From Gemmatimonadota bacterium (GTDB lineage Bacteria > Gemmatimonadota > Gemmatimonadetes > Gemmatimonadales > Gemmatimonadaceae), in NCBI GenBank assembly GCA_028287225.1, contig JAQBPZ010000190.1, forward strand, positions 1 to 14,909: 14,909 nt of DNA, written 5' to 3'. Positions 1 through 8,374 of this stretch are shown piece after piece. The notes under the pieces were generated by a model. The model was not told where the DNA came from. It saw only the letters and a list, made by a program, of their open reading frames with translations, and did no database searches. Both the position numbers and the translations under genes were made by a program. How positions within the stretch are numbered: the stretch's first letter is position 1; every line of letters begins with the position of its first letter.

Positions 1-2493
1 GACCTCGGCAGCGTCGCGGGCTACCTGCGCTCCGGTGACCACATCGTGATCCGCGAGATCGTGCTGGACCGTCCGGCCGCCACCCTGCGCGTGCTCGCGG
101 ACGGCCGCGCCAACTGGGACATCGCGCGCGCCAGGAGCAGCGCGCCGGGCGGCCCCGCGCGCGCCGTGGGCGTGACGCTGCGCCGCCTGCGGATCACCGA
201 CGGGCGCGTCACGCTGAACGACGCGCAGTCGCACCTCACGGCCTCCGTGCTGGGGCTCCAGGAGCAGCTGCGCGGCGACTTCGGCCAGCGGAAGTTCACG
301 CTCTCCACGCGCACCCGCGCCGACACGGTGAGCGTCCGCTTCGCGGGCATCTCCTACCTCAACCGGGTGGCGCTCGCGCTGAACGCCGATGTCGCCGCGG
401 ACCTGGACCGGCACCGCTTCACCTTCGATCACGATTCGCTCCGGCTGAACCAGCTGGTGCTGGCGTTCGGGGGCTCGGTGACGGCCGGCACGCCGAACGT
501 GGATCTCGACCTCGCCTTCTCGACGCCGAGCACCGCGTTCGCCGACCTGCTCTCGCTGGTGCCCGCCGTGTACTCGCGCGATTTCGCGCGGCTCCAGACC
601 GCCGGCACGATGTCGACGTCGCTGCGCGTGCGCGGTCCGTACGGCCCCAATGCCTTCCCGATGTTCGCGTTGCGCGCGCATGTCGCCAACGGCGCGTTCA
701 AGGATCCCGCCCTGCCCCTGGCCGCCCGCGACATCTCGCTGGACCTCGCGGTGGACAATCCGGGCGGGCACATCGACCGGACGGTCGTGTCCCTCGACCG
801 CTTCCACGCGCTGCTGGGCGGTCGCGCGCTCGACGCGCGTCTCGTGGTGCGCACGCCGGTGAGCGACCCCGACGTGGACCTCCGCCTCGTCGGCGCCGTG
901 GACCTGGCCGACATCGCGCGCACCGTGAAGCTGGACGGCGTGAGCGAGCTGCGCGGGCTCGTGTCCGCCGACCTGGCGATGCGCGCCCGGCGCTCCGACG
1001 TGGATGCCCGCCGCTACGACCGCGTGGACGGCCGTGGGCGGCTGGACGTCGGCCGGCTCGCGCTCCGTTCCACGTCGGTCCCGCACCCGATCGCCGTGGA
1101 CACCGCGGCACTTCGCTTCACGCCGCGCGCCGCCGAGCTGGTGGCGTTCTCGGCGCGCGCGGGTCGCAGCGACGCGCGCGCCACCGGAACGCTGGACAAC
1201 CTGCTGGGCTGGCTGCTGCACGACGACGTGCTGCGCGGCACGGCCACGGTGAGCAGCACCTTCGTGGACCTGGACGAATGGCGCTCCGGCGAGAAGACGA
1301 CCGCCGTGATCCCGGTGCCGCCGCGCGTGGATTTCCAGCTCGCGGCGTCCGCCGCCCGCGTCGCGCTCGCGCCGCTCACCGCCACCAGCGTGCGCGGCGG
1401 CCTCCACGTGAAGGACCAGCGCGTCACCATCAACGAGCTGCACCTGGAGACGCTGCGCGGCTCGCTCGTGGCCAATGGGTACTACGAGACGGTCGTGCCG
1501 GCGCGGCCCACCTTCGACGTGGACCTCCGCATCGCCGGCGTGGACATCCCCTCCGCGTTCGCCGCGCTCACCACCGTGCGCGCACTCGCGCCCGTCGCGC
1601 GGTGGGCGCAGGGCGGCGTGTCCGGTGCGGCGCACCTTCGCGGCGCCCTCGGCACGGACATGTCCCCGGTCTTCTCGGCCTTCACCGGCACAGGGACCTT
1701 CGAGACCGAGCGGCTCGTGATGCAGAATGCGCCGGTGCTGGAGAAGCTCGCCGATGCGCTCAAGCTGGACCAGCTGCGGCGGCCATCGCTGGGCATCGTG
1801 AAGGCGGCGTTCGACATCGCCGACGGGCGCGTGCACCTGAAGCCGTTCGTCGTGGCGATGAACGGACTCAACATGACCGTGGCCGGCTCCAACGGCATCG
1901 ACCAGACGCTCCAGTACGACCTCGGCCTCGCGGTGCCACGCGCGCTCCTCGGCGGGTCCGCGGGCAAGGTGGTGACCGAGCTCGCCGCGAAGGCCGGCCA
2001 GGTGGGGCTCGGCACCGCCGACGTGGTGCAGGTGGCGGCCCTGGTGACCGGCACCGTGATGAACCCGGCCGTGCGTCCGAGCTTTGCCGGAGCGGCGGCC
2101 TCCGTGCGCGACGCCGTGCAGCAGGCAGGCGCCGCGCAGGTGGCCGCGGTCCGCCAGCGCGTCGATTCGGCCACCAGCAGTGCGCGTCGCCGCGTGGCCG
2201 AGCAGGCCGAGCGGATCATCCGTGAGGCGGAGCTTCAGGCGACGACCATCCGTGAGGAGGGGCGCAGCCTCGCGGCGCGGATCAAGAGCGAGGGCACCCT
2301 GCGCGCGGATTCCCTGGCGGCGAAGGCGACGAGTCCGGCGGCCCGCTTCGCCATGCAGGCCGTCGTCGACCGGGCGCGTCGCGAGGCGGACCAGCAGTCC
2401 GACCGCATCGTGCGCGAGGCGGACGCGCGCGCGGACGACGTGGTGGCACAGGCGCGGCGCCAGGCGGCTGCGCTGGCGCCGCCGTCGCCGTAA
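1..2493 (+). CDS. AsmA-family protein with coiled C-terminal tail (5' partial)
   Basis: The frame is open from base 1, so the N-terminus with its expected membrane anchor lies outside the window; an internal GTG at 46 is probably not the start. The first 45 or so residues carry the AsmA-type signature, a 'V.I.EI.LDRP' strand followed by DGRANWDIAR. Long stretches of alternating beta-strand pattern follow, then the typical AsmA C-terminal region at about bases 1660-1950 (TGTGTFETERLVMQNAP and later VHLKPFVVAMNGL). AsmA proteins are large beta-rich periplasmic proteins, anchored in the inner membrane, tied to outer-membrane assembly and lipid transport. From about base 2095 to the stop the protein becomes roughly 130 residues of Ala/Arg/Glu-rich helix with repeats such as AERIIREAE and SDRIVREADARADD, predicted to be a coiled coil. 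That tail is unusual for the family. The family call is firm; the substrate is unknown. Confidence 0.85.
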   Translation, partial: DLGSVAGYLRSGDHIVIREIVLDRPAATLRVLADGRANWDIARARSSAPGGPARAVGVTLRRLRITDGRVTLNDAQSHLTASVLGLQEQLRGDFGQRKFTLSTRTRADTVSVRFAGISYLNRVALALNADVAADLDRHRFTFDHDSLRLNQLVLAFGGSVTAGTPNVDLDLAFSTPSTAFADLLSLVPAVYSRDFARLQTAGTMSTSLRVRGPYGPNAFPMFALRAHVANGAFKDPALPLAARDISLDLAVDNPGGHIDRTVVSLDRFHALLGGRALDARLVVRTPVSDPDVDLRLVGAVDLADIARTVKLDGVSELRGLVSADLAMRARRSDVDARRYDRVDGRGRLDVGRLALRSTSVPHPIAVDTAALRFTPRAAELVAFSARAGRSDARATGTLDNLLGWLLHDDVLRGTATVSSTFVDLDEWRSGEKTTAVIPVPPRVDFQLAASAARVALAPLTATSVRGGLHVKDQRVTINELHLETLRGSLVANGYYETVVPARPTFDVDLRIAGVDIPSAFAALTTVRALAPVARWAQGGVSGAAHLRGALGTDMSPVFSAFTGTGTFETERLVMQNAPVLEKLADALKLDQLRRPSLGIVKAAFDIADGRVHLKPFVVAMNGLNMTVAGSNGIDQTLQYDLGLAVPRALLGGSAGKVVTELAAKAGQVGLGTADVVQVAALVTGTVMNPAVRPSFAGAAASVRDAVQQAGAAQVAAVRQRVDSATSSARRRVAEQAERIIREAELQATTIREEGRSLAARIKSEGTLRADSLAAKATSPAARFAMQAVVDRARREADQQSDRIVREADARADDVVAQARRQAAALAPPSP

Positions 2494-2511
2494 GGCGCGC
2501 GTCCCGCGCTT
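2492..2511 (+). terminator. Possible hairpin terminator after the AsmA-like gene
   Basis: AAG-CGCG and CGCG-CTT arms pair around a short loop with one bulged G, starting inside the TAA stop codon. It is followed by TACAT, not by a T-run, so an intrinsic terminator is only weakly supported. Confidence 0.25.
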
Positions 2512-2538
2512 ACATCGACCGCCATCCCCGTCCATATT
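2509..2538 (+). promoter_or_regulatory. Candidate sigma70-like promoter for the PAS-PAS-GAF kinase
   Basis: CTTACA at 2509-2514 resembles a -35 box (4 of 6 to TTGACA). CATATT at 2533-2538 resembles a -10 box (4 of 6 to TATAAT). They are 18 bases apart, and this is the only AT-rich patch in the 94-base gap before the kinase. The -35 overlaps the putative hairpin of the preceding gene. This is inferred from spacing and composition only. Confidence 0.3.
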
Positions 2539-2572
2539 TCCGGCTGCCCGGGCGTACCGCGACGGCGATGAC

Positions 2573-2577
2573 GGAGG
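2573..2577 (+). promoter_or_regulatory. Ribosome binding site for the PAS-PAS-GAF kinase
   Basis: GGAGG lies 10 bases before the ATG at 2588. An ATG at 2578 in another frame directly follows the site and is too close to be used. The site supports 2588 as the start. Confidence 0.6.
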
Positions 2578-2587
2578 ATGACGACGG

Positions 2588-4939
<2,352 letters not shown>

Positions 4940-4942
4940 CCG

Positions 4943-4961
4943 GCCGGCCGGATGGGCCGGC
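4943..4961 (+). terminator. GC-rich hairpin just after the PAS-PAS-GAF kinase
   Basis: A 7-bp stem GCCGGCC / GGCCGGC with a 5-base loop begins 3 bases after the stop codon at 4939. The position suits a transcription end, but no T-run follows, so it may be a Rho-dependent or weak terminator. Confidence 0.3.
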
Positions 4962-5105
4962 GGGTGCGGACTGTCCACTCCGGCACGAAGGACCTGTCGC
5001 CGAAACTGGACGCCACCCGCCGGCGCGGCGCCCGCACGGACGTGCAAGTCGTTCACCGGCAGCTACTTGCATTCAGGATCATCCATGGCGCAAAGGGTGC
5101 CTTGT

Positions 5106-5110
5106 GGAGG
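5106..5110 (+). promoter_or_regulatory. Ribosome binding site for the NlpC/P60 lipoprotein
   Basis: GGAGG precedes ATG 5114 by only 3 bases, shorter than the usual 5-9. A TTG at 5102 in the same frame is an alternative start and would add four residues (MWRP). Confidence 0.4.
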
Positions 5111-5113
5111 CCC

Positions 5114-5812
5114 ATGACATCGCGCCTCGCTCTGCGGCCGCAGCCCCTGCTCACCTGCTCGCTCGTCCTCCTCTCCGGCTGCGCGCAGGGGATGGTGTCG
5201 CTCTCGCCGTCCACCGTGATCTCCGCCGTGATCATGGCGGGAGAGGCGGTTGGGGCGCACACGCGTTCGGGAGGCGGTGGCTCGTCGTCGTCCGGGAATG
5301 CCGGCGTGCGCATCCCGAGGTCCCCCGCGCCGTCCGCGGCCGCGGCGCGAGTGCTGGGAACGGCGGACCAGTACATCGGCGTGCCGTATACCTGGGGCGG
5401 CAACACCCCCGAGAGCGGCTTCGACTGCTCCGGCTTCACGAAGTTCGTCTTCGCACGCCATGGCATCCAGCTTCCGCGCACGTCGCGCGAGCAGGCGCGC
5501 GCGGGCCAGGGCATCGCGGTGGACTTCGCGGCCCTCGCGCCCGGCGACCTGATCATGTTCGCCGAGCCGGGGGAGGCCATCTCGCACGTGGCGATCTACG
5601 TGGGCAGTGGACGGATCATCCATTCGTCCTCCGCCCTGGGCGGGGTCAACTACCTGGACCTGGCCGGAGATCGTGGCGGGTGGTACGTGCAGAACATGGT
5701 GGCCGCCCGGCGGCTGATGTCCAACGGCCGGAGCCTGGTGCAGAGCCTGTCCTCGCTGACGATTCCCGGCCTGCCCTTCGACCCGCCCGACCCGGTGCAC
5801 CCGCGGCGCTGA
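5114..5812 (+). CDS. NlpC/P60 family cell-wall peptidase, lipoprotein
   Basis: Predicted 232-residue murein peptidase that would cleave peptide stems of peptidoglycan, anchored to the envelope as a lipoprotein. The signal peptide runs MTSRLALRPQPLLTCSLVLLSGC, in two parts a basic start and a hydrophobic core, with lipobox L-S-G-C23. Ala at +2 favours outer-membrane sorting under the E. coli rule. A Gly/Ser linker (about 52-61) leads to the NlpC/P60 domain at about 78-205. Its catalytic residues are visible: Cys105 in FDCSG, His158 in SHVAIYVG and a third polar residue, His170, in RIIHSS. The open frame extends upstream to 4952, but only a start near 5114 puts the lipobox at a normal distance. 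It stands between two kinase genes with gaps of about 170 bases on each side, so it is probably transcribed alone. Confidence 0.92.
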   Translation: MTSRLALRPQPLLTCSLVLLSGCAQGMVSLSPSTVISAVIMAGEAVGAHTRSGGGGSSSSGNAGVRIPRSPAPSAAAARVLGTADQYIGVPYTWGGNTPESGFDCSGFTKFVFARHGIQLPRTSREQARAGQGIAVDFAALAPGDLIMFAEPGEAISHVAIYVGSGRIIHSSSALGGVNYLDLAGDRGGWYVQNMVAARRLMSNGRSLVQSLSSLTIPGLPFDPPDPVHPRR

Positions 5813-5980
5813 CGGCCATTCGCAGGGCGATTCGGGGCGCGGGCCGTGCGGCGCCACAGGAACGGCTATAGACTTGCAGGACATGGGGAAGACCCGGCGC
5901 ACCGGGCCGGGACGGGTGGGACGGGCGGTGCAGTGCGGCGCGGGGCGCATCATGGTCTCCGCTTTCTCCAACGTCCTCTC
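5813..5980 (+). other. Leader region upstream of the tandem-PAS kinase
   Basis: 168 bases with no convincing gene, although the kinase frame stays open back to GTG 5846. It holds a TATAGA (5867-5872) that could be a -10 box without a recognisable -35, an ACTTGCA heptamer (5872-5878) and the G-quadruplex motif described separately. No Shine-Dalgarno sequence precedes the GTG at 5981. Confidence 0.5.
5893..5925 (+). promoter_or_regulatory. G-quadruplex motif with overlapping hairpin in the kinase leader
   Basis: Five GGG tracts at 5904-5906, 5909-5911, 5914-5916, 5918-5920 and 5923-5925 are separated by loops of 2, 2, 1 and 2 bases. This is a tight match to the G-quadruplex rule, which needs four tracts with loops of 1-7. 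A CCCGG-CGCA-CCGGG hairpin at 5893-5906 uses the first tract, so hairpin and quadruplex could compete or coexist. The motif is on the sense strand, 56-77 bases before the likely GTG start, so it could fold in the mRNA. Function is inference. Confidence 0.55.
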
Positions 5981-7684
5981 GTGAGCACACTTCCGACTCC
6001 GCCGCGTCCACAGCCGGCGCACCGTCGCATTGACCCGTTCGAGCCCACTGGCGCCGGCGGCGCGTCGAGCGCCGGCGGCGCCGTGCAGGACGCGGCCGAG
6101 CTGTATCGGGTCCTCGTGGACAGCGTCCGCGACTACGCGATCTTCGCGCTGGACCCCGACGGCTACATCCTCAGCTGGAACGCCGGCGCGAAGCGCTTCA
6201 AGGGGTACGAAAGCGACGAGGCGATCGGGAAGCACTTCTCCATCTTCTATCCGCCCGAGAAGGTCGCCGAGCGCTTTCCCGAGCACGAGCTGGAAGTCGC
6301 GAGCCGCGTGGGACACTTCGAGGACGAGGGCTGGCGTGTCCGCAAGGATGGCTCACGCTTCTGGGCCAACGTGGTCATCACCGCCCTGCGCGGCGAGGGG
6401 GGGGAGCTGATCGGGTTCGCGAAGGTCACGCGCGACCTCACCGAGCGCCGGCGCGCCGAGCTCGCGCTCCAGGAGAGCGAGCAGCGGTTTCGCCTGCTCG
6501 TCCAGGGGGTGAGGGACTACGCGATCTTCATGCTGGACGCGTCCGGGCACGTGGCGACCTGGAACGACGGGGCGGAGCGCATCAAGGGCTACACCGCGGA
6601 CGAGATCATCGGGAAGCACATGCGGACGTTCTATCCGCCCGAGGACAATGCCGCGGACAAGACGACGCACGAGCTCGAGGTCGCAGCGCGCGAGGGCTCG
6701 TTCGAGGAAGAGGGATGGCGCATGCGGAAGGACGGCTCGCGCTTCTGGGCCAACGTCCTCATCACCGCGCTGCGGGACGAGCGCGGCCGGCTGATCGGCT
6801 TCGCGAAGGTCACGCGCGACCTCACCGAGCGAAACGCGGCGCAGGCGCGCGCACTCGAGGACGCACGCCGCCTGGCCAGCGAGGAGGCCGCCCGCGAGCA
6901 CGCGGAGGAGCGTGCGAGGGAGCTGCGCGAGCTGGCAGCCCGGCTGAGCGAGCAGGCGCTGCAGCTCGAGCTCCGGAGCGCGGAGGCGGAGAGCGCCAAC
7001 AAGGCGAAGGGCGCGTTCCTTGCGGCGATGTCGCACGAGCTGCGAACGCCGCTCAACGCGATCGGGGGCTACGCCGAGCTGCTCCAGATGGGCATCACCG
7101 GCCCGGTCAGCTCGGCCCAGGTGGAGCAGCTCGAGCGCATCCGCCGCGCGCAGCAGCACCTGCTCCGCGTGATCAGCGAGATCCTCAACTTCAGCCGCGT
7201 GGAGGCGGGACAGGCCGACTACGTGATCAGCCGCGTGCCCATGCACGCGACAATCGAGTCGGTGGCGCAGATGATCGCGCCGCAGGCCACGCGGAAGGAG
7301 ATCACCCTCGTGCATACGTTCACCGGCCCCGAGCTGGTGGCACGCGCCGACGAGGCCAAGGTGCAGCAGGTGCTCCTCAACCTCATGTCGAACGCCCTCA
7401 AGTTCACCGCGCCGGGGGGGCGCGTGTCCGTGTGGACCGAGCGTGACGGCGCGAACGTCGCCACGCATGTCTGCGACACCGGCATCGGGATCCCGGCGGA
7501 CAAGCTGGAGGCGATCTTCGAGCCGTTCGTCCAGGTGGGCCGGAGCCTCACCAGCGACCACGAGGGGACCGGGCTCGGGCTCTCCATCAGCCGCGACCTC
7601 GCGCGCGGCATGGGCGGGAACCTCGTGGTGTCGAGCCACCCCGGCGACGGCAGCACCTTCACGCTCACGCTGCCCGCCGGATGA
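5981..7684 (+). CDS. Tandem-PAS sensor histidine kinase, soluble
   Basis: 567-residue cytoplasmic kinase if it starts at GTG 5981. A start at GTG 5846 would add 45 low-complexity residues with no known match and would place the G-quadruplex in coding sequence, so it is less likely. After a Pro/Ala/Gly-rich lead come two near-identical PAS domains: residues 42-160 and 170-288, both with VRDYAIF near the start, KDGSRFWANV in the middle and FAKVTRDLTER at the end. A coiled coil (about 288-345) follows. HisKA has His352 in MSHELRTPLNAIGGY. HATPase_c has Asn471 (SNALKF), Asp499 (DTGIG), IFEPFVQV and GTGLGLSISRD. No membrane segment and no receiver domain are visible. This PAS type is common in bacterial kinases, but its ligand is not evident here. 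The gene lies between an NlpC/P60 peptidase and a convergent L,D-transpeptidase. A run of eight G at 6397-6404 lies within the first PAS. Confidence 0.93.
   Translation: MSTLPTPPRPQPAHRRIDPFEPTGAGGASSAGGAVQDAAELYRVLVDSVRDYAIFALDPDGYILSWNAGAKRFKGYESDEAIGKHFSIFYPPEKVAERFPEHELEVASRVGHFEDEGWRVRKDGSRFWANVVITALRGEGGELIGFAKVTRDLTERRRAELALQESEQRFRLLVQGVRDYAIFMLDASGHVATWNDGAERIKGYTADEIIGKHMRTFYPPEDNAADKTTHELEVAAREGSFEEEGWRMRKDGSRFWANVLITALRDERGRLIGFAKVTRDLTERNAAQARALEDARRLASEEAAREHAEERARELRELAARLSEQALQLELRSAEAESANKAKGAFLAAMSHELRTPLNAIGGYAELLQMGITGPVSSAQVEQLERIRRAQQHLLRVISEILNFSRVEAGQADYVISRVPMHATIESVAQMIAPQATRKEITLVHTFTGPELVARADEAKVQQVLLNLMSNALKFTAPGGRVSVWTERDGANVATHVCDTGIGIPADKLEAIFEPFVQVGRSLTSDHEGTGLGLSISRDLARGMGGNLVVSSHPGDGSTFTLTLPAG
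6104..6835 (+). repeat. Tandem duplication of a PAS-coding unit, 384-base period
   Basis: Unit 1 begins at 6104 and unit 2 at 6488. Matching landmarks are exactly 384 bases (128 codons) apart: GACTACGCGATCTTC at 6131 and 6515, and a 32-base identical stretch ending in CTCACCGAGCG at 6416-6447 and 6800-6831. The offset stays constant between the landmarks, so no net length change separates the copies. The units code for the two PAS domains of the kinase. Confidence 0.9.
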
Positions 7685-7693
7685 CGCGCGACC

Positions 7694-8308
7694 CTACTCG
7701 ACGATCGTGAGGGGCACGGGATTGTCGAGCAGCACTGTCTTCGTCTCGCTCCGGAAATGCAGCACCCGCCAGAACCAGCTTTCATCCCGTGGCTGCCCAC
7801 CGTGCTCCATGACGTACTTCGCCACCTGGGCGACGTCGTCGGGGTCCATGCGCAGGCAGCCGTGCGAGGCCGCCGAGCCCAGCGACGCGGTGTCGCCGGT
7901 GCCGTGGATGTAGTAGTCCGGCTCGCGGAAGAAGAGCTTCGCCACCTTCATGGGGTTCGCGCGCGCGCCGGCGGGCTGCGGCGACTTGCCTCGCGCCCAG
8001 GGCTCGTTGGGCGGCACCCAGGTCGGGTTCCACACGATCTTCCGGATGGCGAAGTTGCCGGCGGGCGTCGGCTTGAGGTCCGTGCCGATCGCCACCTGAA
8101 AGGTGGAGATGGCGGAGTCCGCGGAGCGAAGCGTCAGCGTGCGATCCGACAGATCGGCGGTCAGCGTGAGCGTCGGCTCGGCGGGCGTGCCGATGGTGGG
8201 CCGGACCGCCGATGCCGTGGCGACGGCGGCGACCACTGCGCCGACGGCGAGCGAGGCGAGCGTGCGGCGCCGGACGTGCGGGCGGCGGCTTGGCTGTGGT
8301 GTCGTCAT
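7694..8308 (-). CDS. L,D-transpeptidase (YkuD domain), exported
   Basis: 204-residue enzyme of the YkuD/ErfK family, which makes or swaps 3-3 peptidoglycan cross-links or attaches proteins to the wall. After a basic start with an RRR triplet comes a hydrophobic segment (about 17-34), either a signal peptide or an anchor; the arginines leave Tat export possible. The YkuD domain follows, with early strands TLTLTADLSDRTLTL and TFQVAIGT, then the active-site pattern HGTG (His135) and SHGCLRM, with His149 and the nucleophile Cys151. The C-terminal extension (about 165-204) is short. No Shine-Dalgarno is seen before ATG 8308. The gene faces the tandem-PAS kinase, with 9 bases between their stops, and lies 66 bases downstream of the GGDEF gene on the same strand. 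Confidence 0.93.
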   Translation of the reverse strand: MTTPQPSRRPHVRRRTLASLAVGAVVAAVATASAVRPTIGTPAEPTLTLTADLSDRTLTLRSADSAISTFQVAIGTDLKPTPAGNFAIRKIVWNPTWVPPNEPWARGKSPQPAGARANPMKVAKLFFREPDYYIHGTGDTASLGSAASHGCLRMDPDDVAQVAKYVMEHGGQPRDESWFWRVLHFRSETKTVLLDNPVPLTIVE

Positions 8309-8345
8309 GCCGCGTGGAAAAGCAAGAGACGTTCCCGCGGGCTCG

Positions 8346-8365
8346 GGCCGGCAGCGCTGCCGGCC
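8346..8365. repeat. Perfect 20-base palindrome between GGDEF and L,D-transpeptidase genes
   Basis: GGCCGGCAGC is directly followed by its reverse complement GCTGCCGGCC. As RNA it gives an 8-bp stem with a GCGC loop, 10-29 bases after the GGDEF stop, so it may end that transcript. No U-run follows on the minus strand. It also lies about 40-57 bases before the transpeptidase start, where an operator could sit. Confidence 0.5.
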
Positions 8366-8374
8366 GCACGCCCG

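Noticed and set aside
4952..5113. N-terminal extension of the lipoprotein to 4952
   Set aside because: It would put the lipobox about 77 residues from the start, which does not fit a signal peptide.
5063..6316. 417-codon open frame on the minus strand across the lipoprotein gene
   Set aside because: It overlaps the NlpC/P60 gene and the PAS region, has no domain and has codon composition typical of an antisense frame.
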